From the NCBI GenBank assembly GCA_024236155.1, contig JACKLA010000004.1, forward strand, positions 1-64,000: a stretch of 64,000 nucleotides of DNA. The letters are read 5' to 3'. The position numbers and the translations under genes were made by a program. The DNA is from Sphingomonadaceae bacterium (lineage in GTDB: Bacteria > Pseudomonadota > Alphaproteobacteria > Sphingomonadales > Sphingomonadaceae). The notes under the pieces are model-generated. The model had not been told where the DNA came from, did not search any database, and worked only from the letters and a program-made list of their open reading frames with translations. Positions 16,770-25,068 of this stretch are shown here, piece by piece (the first letter of the stretch is position 1; the number at the start of each line of letters is the position of its first letter).

Positions 16770-16869
16770 GGCTTGCCTATCGCACTGCCCGCGCCTAATC
16801 GCAATCGCCATGCAAGGCCGCGCGCGGGGGAACGCAAGTCGCGGCGACAAAGGAATTTTTGGAGAACCC

Positions 16870-18327
16870 ATGCAGATCAATTTCACCGACACCCGGCCTT
16901 CGGACGCCGCGCTCGTGGCGCATATCGTCGACAAGGGCAAGATGCCATCGGGTCTCGAGCGAGCTGTAACGGAAGGGGCCAGTGCTGCGCGCTTCAAGGG
17001 CAATGCAGGCCAGCTGTTCGACAGCTTTGTCGAGCGCGAAGGCGCAGCCGTGCGCGTGGCACTGGCGGGTGCGGGCGATCCGTCGTCCGATGCACGCCAT
17101 GCACATTGCGAGAAAGCGGGCGCGGCAATCACGGCGAAGTTCCTCACTTCGGGCGCGACCGATCTCCTGCTCGACCTCGGCGGCAGCTCGCTCGACGCGG
17201 CACAGGCTGCGGCGGTGCTGCTTGGCCTGCGTCTGCGCGCATGGCGTTACGATATCTATCGCACAAGGATGAAGGACGAGGAGAAGATCACCCTCGCCAA
17301 TGTCACCGTGATTGGCGCGCCGGAAGGAACTGAAGCCGCCTGGGCCGACTATTCCGCGCTGGCTGAAGGGGTCGAGTTCACCCGCGAGCTGGTCGCCGAA
17401 CCCGCGAATACCATCTATCCGGTCAGCTTCGTCGAACGCTGCGAGGAACGCTTTGCCGGGACTGGCGCGACAATCCGCGCGCTCGACGAAGCGGAGATGG
17501 AAAAGCTCGGCATGGGTGCGCTGCTCGGCGTCGGGCTGGGCAGCGAACAGCCTTCGCGCCTGCTGGCGATCGAATGGAATGGCGGCGGTGACGAGAAACC
17601 CATCGCTTTTGTCGGCAAGGGCGTAACCTTCGACACCGGCGGCATCTCGCTCAAGCCCGGCCCCGGCATGTGGGACATGAAGTGGGACATGGGCGGCGCG
17701 GGCGCGGTTGCAGGCGCGATGCTGGCGCTGGTCAAGCGCAAGGCGAAGGCCAATATCGTCGCGGTCATGGGGCTGGTCGAGAACATGCCCGACGGCAAGG
17801 CGCAGCGGCCGGGCGATATCGTGACCTCGATGTCGGGCCAGACGATCGAAGTGCTCAACACCGATGCAGAAGGGCGGCTGGTGCTGTGCGATGCGCTCCA
17901 CTGGACACAGGTCGAATACAAGCCCGCACGGATCGTCAATTTCGCCACGCTGACCGGCGCGATGCTGATCGCGCTGGGCAATGAGCATGGAGGGCTGTTC
18001 TCGAACAATGACGCGCTTGCCGATGATCTGCTCGCCGCTGGCAGGCAGACCGGGGACAAGCTGTGGCGCATGCCGCTCGGCCCGGCCTATGACAAGCTGA
18101 TCGACTCGCCGATTTCGGACATGAAGAATATCGGCCCGCGCGAAGCCGGTTCGATCACCGCCGCGCAGTTCCTCAAGCGGTTCATCATGGACGACACGCC
18201 CTGGGCGCATTGTGACATTGCCGGCATGGTGTGGTCGGACAAGCCGGGCCTGACCTGGGGCAAGGGGGCAACCGGCTATGGCGTGCGGTTGATGGACCAG
18301 CTGGTCCGCAACACCATTGAGGGCTGA
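16870..18327 (+). CDS. pepA: Leucyl aminopeptidase (M17 family)
   Basis: A cytosolic dizinc exopeptidase that removes N-terminal residues from peptides. The 485-residue protein has the M17 metal and catalytic motifs: VGKGVTFDTGGISLKPG (Lys and Asp ligands, near residue 250), MKWDMGGAGAVAGAM (Asp ligand) and the family signature NTDAEGRLVLCDAL (about residue 330, with the Asp, Glu and catalytic Arg). The ATG at 16870 follows TTTGGAGAA. It is divergent from lptD and followed 15 nt later by holC, the same pepA-holC order seen in many proteobacteria. Confidence 0.96.
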   Translation: MQINFTDTRPSDAALVAHIVDKGKMPSGLERAVTEGASAARFKGNAGQLFDSFVEREGAAVRVALAGAGDPSSDARHAHCEKAGAAITAKFLTSGATDLLLDLGGSSLDAAQAAAVLLGLRLRAWRYDIYRTRMKDEEKITLANVTVIGAPEGTEAAWADYSALAEGVEFTRELVAEPANTIYPVSFVERCEERFAGTGATIRALDEAEMEKLGMGALLGVGLGSEQPSRLLAIEWNGGGDEKPIAFVGKGVTFDTGGISLKPGPGMWDMKWDMGGAGAVAGAMLALVKRKAKANIVAVMGLVENMPDGKAQRPGDIVTSMSGQTIEVLNTDAEGRLVLCDALHWTQVEYKPARIVNFATLTGAMLIALGNEHGGLFSNNDALADDLLAAGRQTGDKLWRMPLGPAYDKLIDSPISDMKNIGPREAGSITAAQFLKRFIMDDTPWAHCDIAGMVWSDKPGLTWGKGATGYGVRLMDQLVRNTIEG

Positions 18328-18342
18328 GGGAGCCCGCACGCG

Positions 18343-18783
18343 TTGAACCGGCTCGGCTTCTATCTTTCCGGACCCGTCCCGGTTGAGCGGGTGCTCCCCC
18401 TTCTGGCCCGCGCTGCGCGCGACAAGGGGGAAAGGCTTGCGGTTGTTGCTGGCGAGGCGGAGCAGCGCGAGCGGTTGAGCAAGTGCCTGTGGGAAGAGCG
18501 CCCGACCGATTTCCTCGCCCACGGCATGGCGGGGGAGGCGCATGCAGACCGCCAGCCACTTTTGATTTCGGATAGTTGTGGCAAGGCGAATGGCGCAACC
18601 ACGGCAATCCTCGCCGATGGAAAATGGCGGGAGGAAGCCGCCGGGTTCGACCGGGTGCTGTTGCTGTTCGACGATAGCGGACGCGAGGCTGCGCGCGGCG
18701 CGTGGCGGGAATTCGACGCGACAGAAGGTCTGGAACGCGAGTTCTGGGCACTTGAAGACGGGAAATGGGTGCGCAAACTCTAG
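18343..18783 (+). CDS. holC: DNA polymerase III chi subunit
   Basis: HolC links the clamp-loader psi subunit (where present) to SSB. The 146-residue product has the family layout: GFYLSGPVPVERVLPLLARA, then RLAVVAGEAEQRERLSKCLW, the tryptophan/acid region WEERPTDFLAHGMAG, and FDRVLLLFDDSGREAARGAW toward the C-terminus. The start is a TTG at 18343, 15 nt after pepA, preceded by GGGAG. Position directly after pepA supports the assignment. Family length is about 145. Confidence 0.92.
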   Translation: MNRLGFYLSGPVPVERVLPLLARAARDKGERLAVVAGEAEQRERLSKCLWEERPTDFLAHGMAGEAHADRQPLLISDSCGKANGATTAILADGKWREEAAGFDRVLLLFDDSGREAARGAWREFDATEGLEREFWALEDGKWVRKL

Positions 18784-18806
18784 ACCGCACCAGCCAAGAG
18801 AGGAGA

Positions 18807-19310
18807 ATGACGATGCGCAATTGGGTTCTGGCAGGCGTTGCCGCATTCGCGCTGGCAGCCTGCGGGTCGAGCGAAGGCGATTCGGCCGATGGCGGTGAAA
18901 CTGCAACCGCTTCGGCTACCAGCAGCGCGGATGGAAAGACCTCGACCACCACGATCAAGGCCGATGGCGGCACCGCCACGATCCAGAGCGGGCCGGGCGC
19001 AGCAGTCGACCTGCCGCTTGGTTTCAGGATCTATCCGGGCGCGGAAGTGCTGACCTCAACCACTTTCGCGCAGAATGGTGACAAGGGCGCGCTCGTCACC
19101 ATGCTTGCCGACGCCACGCCTGACGAGATGATTGCATTCTATCGCAAGGCGGCGGAAGCGGCAGGGGTGAAGATCGAAATGGAACTCACCACCGACAACT
19201 CGAAGATTATCGGCGGCAAGGGGGGTGACGATGTGACCTTCTCCTTCACCACCGTGCCGGGCGATGATGGCAAGACGCAGGGCCAGTTGATGATCGGCTC
19301 TGGCGGCTGA
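18807..19310 (+). CDS. Lipoprotein of unknown function
   Basis: The 167-residue product has a lipoprotein signal with lipobox (AGVAAFALAACGSS, Cys at about residue 20), a low-complexity Ser/Thr/Ala/Gly linker (GGETATASATSSADG) and a C-terminal domain with GFRIYPGAEVLTSTTFAQNG and DEMIAFYRKAAEAAGVKIE. The latter 'YPGA...FY...AGW-like' arrangement is seen in small envelope lipoproteins of sphingomonads; no function is known to me. The ATG at 18807 follows AAGAGAGGAG, a strong ribosome binding site. It lies between holC and ndk on the same strand. Confidence 0.75.
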   Translation: MTMRNWVLAGVAAFALAACGSSEGDSADGGETATASATSSADGKTSTTTIKADGGTATIQSGPGAAVDLPLGFRIYPGAEVLTSTTFAQNGDKGALVTMLADATPDEMIAFYRKAAEAAGVKIEMELTTDNSKIIGGKGGDDVTFSFTTVPGDDGKTQGQLMIGSGG

Positions 19311-19417
19311 CCATTCCTGCGCCAGGGCGCGAAACACTTGCGAAGGCGCGGCTTCGGGGGTAGGGGCCGCGCCGCAAGCATATTGCCCGAATTCTCACAT
19401 ATCGAAGGAATACCCCG

Positions 19418-19840
19418 ATGGCGGTCACCCGCACCTTTTCGATCATCAAGCCCGATGCCACCAAGCGCAACCTGACCGGCGCTGTCACCAAGATGCTGGA
19501 AGACGCCGGCCTGCGTGTCGTCGCATCGAAGCGCATCCACATGAGCCGCGAACAGGCCGAAGGTTTCTATGCGGTCCACAAGGAACGCCCCTTCTTCGGC
19601 GAACTGGTCGATTTCATGATGAGCGAGCCGGTCGTGGTCCAGGTGCTCGAAGGCGAAGACGCCGTTGCACGCAACCGTGACATCATGGGTGCAACCAATC
19701 CGGCGGACGCCGCCGAAGGCACCATCCGCAAGGAACATGCCCTGTCGATCGGCGAAAACACCGTCCACGGTTCGGACAGCGAAGAAAATGCAGCGATCGA
19801 AATCGCCTTCTTCTTCAACGACGACGAAATCGTCGGTTAA
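19418..19840 (+). CDS. ndk: Nucleoside diphosphate kinase
   Basis: Ndk transfers the gamma phosphate from ATP to other nucleoside diphosphates through a phosphohistidine. The 140-residue protein has FSIIKPDATKRNLTGAV, the substrate-binding ERPFFGELVDFM, MGATNPADAAEGTIRKEHAL and the active-site His in ENTVHGSDSEENA. All family positions appear intact. The ATG at 19418 follows GAAGGAA. A clear hairpin terminator lies right after the stop. Confidence 0.98.
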   Translation: MAVTRTFSIIKPDATKRNLTGAVTKMLEDAGLRVVASKRIHMSREQAEGFYAVHKERPFFGELVDFMMSEPVVVQVLEGEDAVARNRDIMGATNPADAAEGTIRKEHALSIGENTVHGSDSEENAAIEIAFFFNDDEIVG

Positions 19841-19857
19841 TCGGTTCACTCCGTTTG

Positions 19858-19898
19858 CAAAAGGCCCCGTCGGAGCGATCCGGCGGGGCCTTTGTTTT
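19858..19898 (+). terminator. Rho-independent terminator of ndk
   Basis: AAAGGCCCCG and CGGGGCCTTT (about 19860-19893) form a long GC-rich stem around a GA-rich loop, followed by GTTTTTG. It begins 18 nt after the ndk stop codon. Confidence 0.85.
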
Positions 19899-19970
19899 TG
19901 ATCTGGCGCAATGCAGGAAGACCGCCGGGCGGCTAGCACATATCCATCAAATCGAATGGAGAGCCTGCCA

Positions 19971-20222
19971 ATGTCCCACACCCCCCACGAACTGGCCGAT
20001 GAATTCCCCCAGGATCACGAATTGCTGCACAAGCTCAAGCTTGAAGATGCGCATTTCGTCACCCTGTCGGATCGCTACCACAAGGTGAACCGCGAAATTC
20101 ACCGGATCGAAACCGAGGTCGAACCCGCCAGCGATGACTACGTCGAAATGCTCAAGAAACAGCGGTTGGCGCTGATCGACCAGATCGGCAAAATCATCGC
20201 GGCGGCGCGCGCAGCGGCCTAG
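19971..20222 (+). CDS. YdcH-like DUF465 family protein
   Basis: The 83-residue protein has the DUF465 pattern: HELADEFPQDHELLHKLKLE, then HFVTLSDRYHKVNREIHRIE, followed by a helix with MLKKQRLALIDQIGKII. This small family forms helical hairpins and has no established function. The ATG at 19971 follows ATGGAGAG. Its stop lies inside an 18-bp palindrome shared with the convergent purN stop. Confidence 0.9.
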   Translation: MSHTPHELADEFPQDHELLHKLKLEDAHFVTLSDRYHKVNREIHRIETEVEPASDDYVEMLKKQRLALIDQIGKIIAAARAAA

Positions 20223-20236
20223 GGTCAGGACCCTAG
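20219..20236. terminator. Perfect 18-bp palindrome containing the two convergent stop codons
   Basis: CTAGGGTC (20219-20226) and GACCCTAG (20229-20236) are exact reverse complements. The TAG of the YdcH-like gene (20220-20222) and of purN (20233-20235 on the minus strand) both lie in the arms. A hairpin here could serve both transcripts, although no T-run follows. Confidence 0.5.
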
Positions 20237-21258
20237 AATTCGTCAGCGACGTCTATCAGGCGGGTCGCGCTTTTGGGTGCGACCTGCCGCCAGCTGCGTT
20301 CGAGCCAGCTTGCGACATTGTCCCAGTCGACATCGGGGCGATTCAGGATCACGCCGATCCACCCGCTTGCGCCGTAATAGGCGGGTTTGAAATAGGCTTC
20401 CGGCTGCGCTTCGACCAGGTCGAGCAATTCGTCCATACTGCCGGTCTTGACCAGCAGCGCGATATGTTCGCTGCCATGGTGCTGGTCGTTGAAATAGGCG
20501 AAATACTTGCCCGATTTCTCGCTTCCCGCGCGCCAGCCGGGTGAACCGTGGCTTTCGCGCTCATGCGTTTGCGGCAAGGCCAGCGTGAGTGCGCGTATCC
20601 TGGCCAGCAAGTGTTCGGGATCGTTCCCGCGCGAAACGAAATCTGCCAGCACGCGCGGGTAGAGCTGGTGTTCGGCCACCCGCACCCGGTTGGCGAGCTT
20701 TTCCGGTGTATCGCCGGGCCAGATTGCGACTTCGACCTGCCCAAGCGCCTCGCCCGCGTCGAGTTCCTCGGTCACCAGATGGACCGTAGCCCCCGCATGA
20801 CTGTCTCCGGCTTCAATCGCCCGGGCATGGGTGTCGAGGCCGGGATATTTCGGCAGCAGGGATGGGTGGATATTGATCATCCGTCCCTCCCATCGCTGAA
20901 CGAATGCTTCGCTGAGGATGCGCATATATCCGGCGAGCACAATGTACTCCGCGCCCGCAACCTTCGCCGCCTTCTCCATCGCGGCGTCATGTTCGGCCCG
21001 CGCCATGCCCTTGTGTGACAGCGCGAAAGTATCGACACCCTCCGCTGCAGCCAGCTTCAGCCCTTCGGCCTCAGGGTCGTTCGCCGCGACCAGCACGATT
21101 TCATAGGGGCAGGCAGGCTGGCGACTGGCATAGAGCAGGGCGGCCATATTGGTGCCCTTGCCGGAAAGGAACACGGCGACTCGCGTTCTTGGCGGCGCCC
21201 TGTCAGGCCCACTTTCGGGCCCACTTTCAGGGCCACTTTCAGGCCCACTTTCAGGCAA
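20233..21258 (-). CDS. purN: Phosphoribosylglycinamide formyltransferase fused to a MmcQ/YjbR-like domain
   Basis: PurN transfers a formyl group from 10-formyl-THF to GAR in purine synthesis. Of 341 residues, about 23-210 are the GART domain: RVAVFLSGKGTNMAALL, the catalytic INIHPSLLPKYPGLDTHARA (Asn and His) and VHLVTEELDAGEALGQ (Asp). Residues from about 230 to the end (SEKSGKYFAYFNDQHHGSEH, EAYFKPAYYGASGWIGVILN, WLERSWRQVAPK) match a MmcQ/YjbR (DUF419) domain, making the protein much longer than usual PurN (about 200). The TTG at 21256-21258 is chosen: it sits in TTGCCTGA overlapping the purM stop by 8 nt. The first 18 residues are a PESG repeat encoded by a 12-bp tandem repeat. Confidence 0.9.
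   Translation of the reverse strand: MPESGPESGPESGPESGPDRAPPRTRVAVFLSGKGTNMAALLYASRQPACPYEIVLVAANDPEAEGLKLAAAEGVDTFALSHKGMARAEHDAAMEKAAKVAGAEYIVLAGYMRILSEAFVQRWEGRMINIHPSLLPKYPGLDTHARAIEAGDSHAGATVHLVTEELDAGEALGQVEVAIWPGDTPEKLANRVRVAEHQLYPRVLADFVSRGNDPEHLLARIRALTLALPQTHERESHGSPGWRAGSEKSGKYFAYFNDQHHGSEHIALLVKTGSMDELLDLVEAQPEAYFKPAYYGASGWIGVILNRPDVDWDNVASWLERSWRQVAPKSATRLIDVADEF
21206..21253. repeat. Four-copy 12-bp tandem repeat at the purM/purN junction
   Basis: Four near-identical 12-bp units (coding-strand CCTGAAAGTGGG and one-base variants) lie end to end. They encode the PESG repeats at the purN N-terminus, and the last unit contains the purM stop codon. Confidence 0.9.
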
Positions 21259-22354
21259 GGTGCGTGGCTTCCCAGTCGCCCTTCGCCGACCATGTCCCTG
21301 CGGCCCCGCGCACGGTGCAACCGCGCTCGCCGGTTTCGATCGTGCCGACACTCAGCACGATTTCACCAGCCGCTTCGAGCATGCCCGTAACCTCGGCAAC
21401 ATCGGCTTCGGCCACGGCCAGCACCATTCCGACACCGCAGTTGAAGGTGCGCGCCATCTCTTCCGGCTCGATATTGCCCTGCGCCTGCAGGAACGCCATC
21501 AGCCGCGGTTGTTCCCACGCGCCGGCATCGACCACGGCATGCGCACCCCTGGGCAGCACGCGCGGGATATTCTCCAGCAATCCGCCGCCGGTGATATGCG
21601 CCAGCGCGGCGATCTTGCCGCTGCGAATGGGGGCAAGCAGGCTCTTCACATAGATTCGCGTCGGTTCGATCAGCGCGTCTATCAGCAGACGGTCGGCATC
21701 GAACAGGGCGGGGCGGTCGAGCTTCCAGCCCTTGTCGGTCGCCAGCCGCCGCACGAGCGAATAGCCGTTCGAGTGGACGCCCGAACTGGCAAGGCCGAGC
21801 AGCACCATGCCCGGTGCCACCTTTTCGCCGGTCAGTTGCTCGCCGCGTTCGACCGCGCCGACGCAGAAGCCTGCGAGGTCGTAATCTCCGGCAGCATACA
21901 TGCCCGGCATTTCCGCCGTTTCGCCGCCGATAAGCGCGCATCCGGCCTGCTTGCAGCCTTCTGCGATCCCGGCAATCACCCGTTCGGCAACGCCGTTCTC
22001 CAGCTTGCCGGTGGCGAAGTAGTCGAGGAAAAACAACGGCTCCGCGCCCTGCACGATCAGGTCGTTGACGCACATGGCGACAAGATCAATGCCCACCGTA
22101 TCGTGTCGGTTGTGATCGATCGCCAGTTTCAGCTTGGTCCCGACCCCGTCATTGGCCGCGACGAGCAGCGGGTCCGTGTATCCTGCCGCCTTGGGATCGA
22201 AGAAGCCGCCAAAGCCGCCCAGCTCCGAATCCGCACCGGGCCGTGCGGTCGCTTTCACCAGCGGACCAATGGCCTTGACCAGCGCATTTCCGGCCTCGAT
22301 CGAAACCCCTGCACCGGCGTAGGTGTAGCTTTCCTGCGACGTATCATCAGACAT
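21251..22354 (-). CDS. purM: Phosphoribosylformylglycinamidine cyclo-ligase (AIR synthetase)
   Basis: PurM closes the imidazole ring of AIR using ATP. The 367-residue protein carries the family segments YAGAGVSIEAGNALVKAIGP, DGVGTKLKLAIDHNRHDTVG, AMCVNDLIVQGAEPLFFLDY, GGETAEMPGMYAAGDYDLAG and HITGGGLLENIPRVLP. The start at MSDDTSQ (22352-22354) is the conventional one; an ATG at 22366 would add MAVR, and neither has a strong ribosome binding site. purM and purN are translationally coupled and diverge from the DUF2066-like gene. Confidence 0.96.
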   Translation of the reverse strand: MSDDTSQESYTYAGAGVSIEAGNALVKAIGPLVKATARPGADSELGGFGGFFDPKAAGYTDPLLVAANDGVGTKLKLAIDHNRHDTVGIDLVAMCVNDLIVQGAEPLFFLDYFATGKLENGVAERVIAGIAEGCKQAGCALIGGETAEMPGMYAAGDYDLAGFCVGAVERGEQLTGEKVAPGMVLLGLASSGVHSNGYSLVRRLATDKGWKLDRPALFDADRLLIDALIEPTRIYVKSLLAPIRSGKIAALAHITGGGLLENIPRVLPRGAHAVVDAGAWEQPRLMAFLQAQGNIEPEEMARTFNCGVGMVLAVAEADVAEVTGMLEAAGEIVLSVGTIETGERGCTVRGAAGTWSAKGDWEATHLA

Positions 22355-22425
22355 GCGCACAGCCATTAGTCATTCGCGCTTGGATTTCCATGATTGATTG
22401 GGCAAAAGGCGGCGAGTTTTCCCCG

Positions 22426-23712
22426 ATGACACGATCTTTTCCCCTCCCGACCCTTGGCCGCCGCCCGCTGATTGCGGGCCTGCTGCTGTTTGTGGCCATC
22501 ATCGCCGCGCTGTTGCTGGCGCGTTCGCCGATCGCCCAGGTTGAGGGGGATCGCGGGATTGCCGCCATTGCCGGCAGCAGCGATGTCGAGGTCAGCGGGA
22601 TCAAGGTCGATGCGCGTGGTGACAATGCGCAAGACGCTCGCGAGAACGGCTGGCGCGAGGCGCAGAAGAAGGCCTGGGCGCAGTTGAAGGGGCCCTCGCT
22701 GCCCGACAACCAGATTTCGAGCCTCGTTTCCGCCGTGGTGATCGAGCACGAGCAGATCGGCCCCCGGCGCTATATCGCGACGCTGGGTGTGATCTTCGAT
22801 CGATCGAGGGCTGCACGTTATCTCGGTGGCGAGGCGCAAAAGAGCCGCTCCGCGCCGATGTTGCTGGTACCGGTCACAATCAGCGGCGGGACCGAGCTTA
22901 TCTATGAGCGGCGCAATCCGTGGCAGCGCGCATGGGCAGAGTTCAATCCCGGCAACAGCCGGATCGACTATGTTCGCCCCTCCGGCGCGGGCGGCGATTC
23001 GCTGTTGATGACCTTCGGCCAGACCACCCGCCGCAGCCGCACATGGTGGCGCAATGTGCTCGACGAATTCGAAGCAGGTGATGTGCTGGTGCCGATTGCC
23101 CGGCTGACCTACCAATATCCCGGCGGCCCGGTGAAGGGCGAGTTCACCGCACGCTATGGCCCGGATAACAGCTATCTCGACAGCTTCACTCTTGAAGCCG
23201 CGAATCCGGGTGAATTGCCCAAGATGCTGAATCAGGCGGTGCGCAAGTTCGACGGGATTTTCGAGGCGGCACTGGCCGGGGGCAAGCTCAAGCCCGATTC
23301 GACACTGAGCGTCGGCCTGTCGGGCACCGATCCCGCGCTGCAACGGCTGATCGAGATCGGTCGGGCGGTCGAGGCGCGCGAAAACGCCGCCCGCGCCGCC
23401 GCCGCTGCCGAAGCGAGGGGTGAGGCACCGCCGGTGATCGAGGTTCCCACCGCCACGCCAACCGCTGCGGCTGTCGTCAATTCCTACGTCGTCCAGTTCG
23501 CCAGCCCCGATGCCGGGTCGATCGACGCAACGCTGGCTGCCGTTCGCTCGACCTCCGGGGTGCGCGGTGCGGCCACCAGCAGCCTCGCCATTGGCGGCAC
23601 TTCGGTGATGCGGGTCAGCTATGGCGGATCGCTGGCCGAACTGGCGGCTGCACTGCGCGCGCGCGGCTTCAATGTGAACCAGGGCAGCAACGCGCTCGCC
23701 ATTTCGCGATAA
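22426..23712 (+). CDS. DUF2066-like exported protein next to hda
   Basis: The 428-residue protein has an N-terminal membrane anchor (RPLIAGLLLFVAIIAALLLA), then a domain with VEVSGIKVDARGDNAQDARE and WREAQKKAWAQL, typical of DUF2066-type envelope proteins, and a C-terminal heavy-metal-associated-like fold (YVVQFASPDAGSIDATLAAV, VMRVSYGGSLAELAAALRAR). No function is established. The order DUF2066 - hda beside purMN is also found in gammaproteobacteria, which supports the assignment. The start MTRSFPLP at 22426 follows GGCGAG; an upstream ATG at 22390 is possible. Confidence 0.75.
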   Translation: MTRSFPLPTLGRRPLIAGLLLFVAIIAALLLARSPIAQVEGDRGIAAIAGSSDVEVSGIKVDARGDNAQDARENGWREAQKKAWAQLKGPSLPDNQISSLVSAVVIEHEQIGPRRYIATLGVIFDRSRAARYLGGEAQKSRSAPMLLVPVTISGGTELIYERRNPWQRAWAEFNPGNSRIDYVRPSGAGGDSLLMTFGQTTRRSRTWWRNVLDEFEAGDVLVPIARLTYQYPGGPVKGEFTARYGPDNSYLDSFTLEAANPGELPKMLNQAVRKFDGIFEAALAGGKLKPDSTLSVGLSGTDPALQRLIEIGRAVEARENAARAAAAAEARGEAPPVIEVPTATPTAAAVVNSYVVQFASPDAGSIDATLAAVRSTSGVRGAATSSLAIGGTSVMRVSYGGSLAELAAALRARGFNVNQGSNALAISR

Positions 23713-23722
23713 GGCTTCCGCG

Positions 23723-24331
23723 ATGTCGCAGATCGCGCTGCCATTGTCCCATCGGCAGGGTTCGGACCCCGACAGGATCGTGGTCGGCAATGCCAATGCG
23801 GCGGCGATCGAGGCCCTGCGCGAGCCGCATGGCTGGCCTTTCCGCACGGCCATCCTCACCGGGCCGCCCCGTTCGGGCAAGTCGCTGCTCGGCAAGTGGT
23901 TCGCCGCGCAGGGTGGCGAGGTGCTCGACGGGGCCGATGCGCTCGATGAAACCGAACTGTTCCATCGCTGGAACCGCGCGCAGGAAAGCGGCCAGCCGTT
24001 GCTGCTGGTCGTCGATGGCGGGCAATGGGATATCGCCCTGCCGGACCTGCGCAGCCGGATGGGCGCGGCGCTTCATCTCGAAATCGGCGCCCCGGACGAT
24101 GCGATGCTTGCAGACCTGATCGAAAATCTTGCCATGCAGCGCGGTCTTGCGCTGGGCGAGGGGGCGCTTACCTATCTCGTACCGCGCGCCGAGCGGAGCT
24201 TTGCGGAGATCGAGCGCCTTGTGGCGACGATCGACCGGCTCAGCCTCGAACGCAAGGTACCGGCAACGCTTTCGGTCTGGCGCGATGCGCTGGAGGCGTT
24301 GCGGGGGCCGGAGCAGGCCCGCTTGCTCTGA
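23723..24331 (+). CDS. hdaA: Hda/HdaA-like DnaA-related ATPase
   Basis: HdaA-type proteins, acting with the DNA-loaded clamp, stimulate ATP hydrolysis by DnaA and so limit re-initiation. The 202-residue protein begins SQIALPLSHRQGSDPDRIVV, where QIALPL is the usual N-terminal clamp-binding motif of Hda. It has the DnaA-like segment VVGNANAAAIEAL, a Walker-A-like GPPRSGKS (residues 46-53), and a lid region with RAERSFAEIERLVATIDRLS. The DnaA DNA-binding domain is absent, as expected. A Walker-B-like LLVVDGG replaces the usual acidic pair. It follows the DUF2066-like gene by 10 nt. Confidence 0.88.
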   Translation: MSQIALPLSHRQGSDPDRIVVGNANAAAIEALREPHGWPFRTAILTGPPRSGKSLLGKWFAAQGGEVLDGADALDETELFHRWNRAQESGQPLLLVVDGGQWDIALPDLRSRMGAALHLEIGAPDDAMLADLIENLAMQRGLALGEGALTYLVPRAERSFAEIERLVATIDRLSLERKVPATLSVWRDALEALRGPEQARLL

Positions 24332-24357
24332 CGCCTGCGAAGTGGGAGTATGGCGCG

Positions 24358-25068
24358 ATGTTCGACCGTCTGAAAAGCTATCTGGACTCGATCCGCGCGC
24401 GCGATCCTGCGCCGCGTTCGCGGTGGGAAGTGCTGCTCTATCCCGGTGTATGGGCGCTTGGTTTCCACCGTGTCGCGCATTGGCTGTTCGGTGCGCAGCT
24501 GTTCTTCCTCGCGCGGTTCGTGAACCATTTTTCGCGCCTGCTCACCGCCATCGATATCCATCCCGGTGCCACGATCGGCAAAAACTTTTTCATCGACCAT
24601 GGTTTTACCGTGATCGGCGAGACGGCGGAAATCGGCGACAATGTCACCATCTACCAATGTGTCACGCTGGGCGGGACCAACCCGACCAACGGTATCGGCG
24701 GCAAGCGGCACCCGACCATCCATGACAATGTCATTATCGGATCGGGCGCGCAGGTGATCGGCCCGATCGAAGTCGGCAAGCGCGCGCGCATCGGCGCCAA
24801 TGCGGTGGTGACCGAGGATGTGCCCGAAGGCGCGACCATGATCGGCCTCAAGGCGCGTTCCACGCTGGTTCCGGCGGAAGAATGGATCCGCGAATTCATC
24901 CCCTACGGCACCCCATGCGACGATCCGTGCAAGGATTCGAGCGCGGTTGGCCGCGACTGTGTCGAGAAGCTCGAGAGCGAGCTGGCCAGCCTGCGTGCCG
25001 AAATGGCCGAATTGCGCGCGCTTGCGGATGACCGCGAAACCGCCAAGCGCAGCGGGACGGATAGCTGA
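24358..25068 (+). CDS. cysE: Serine O-acetyltransferase
   Basis: CysE (EpsC type) makes O-acetylserine for cysteine synthesis. The 236-residue product has the N-terminal LLYPGVWALGFHRVAHWLFG, then the left-handed beta-helix hexapeptide repeats: IDIHPGATIGKNFFIDHGFT, VIGETAEIGDNVTIYQCVTL, and GGKRHPTIHDNVIIGSGAQV. H-D and H residues of the active site are present (IDHG, RHPT). A C-terminal helical tail (residues 200-236) with KLESELASLRAEMAELRALA is probably a coiled coil. It begins 26 nt after hdaA and overlaps the next gene by 1 nt. Confidence 0.95.
   Translation: MFDRLKSYLDSIRARDPAPRSRWEVLLYPGVWALGFHRVAHWLFGAQLFFLARFVNHFSRLLTAIDIHPGATIGKNFFIDHGFTVIGETAEIGDNVTIYQCVTLGGTNPTNGIGGKRHPTIHDNVIIGSGAQVIGPIEVGKRARIGANAVVTEDVPEGATMIGLKARSTLVPAEEWIREFIPYGTPCDDPCKDSSAVGRDCVEKLESELASLRAEMAELRALADDRETAKRSGTDS

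Noticed and set aside
15072..18906. Long frames antisense to lptD and pepA (for example 15072-17333 on + and 16795-18906 on -)
   Set aside because: They run opposite genes with clear motifs, cross gene boundaries and show only the biased composition of antisense GC-rich frames.
21206..21253. The 12-bp repeats as a possible CRISPR array
   Set aside because: The units are contiguous with no spacers and are in frame with purN.
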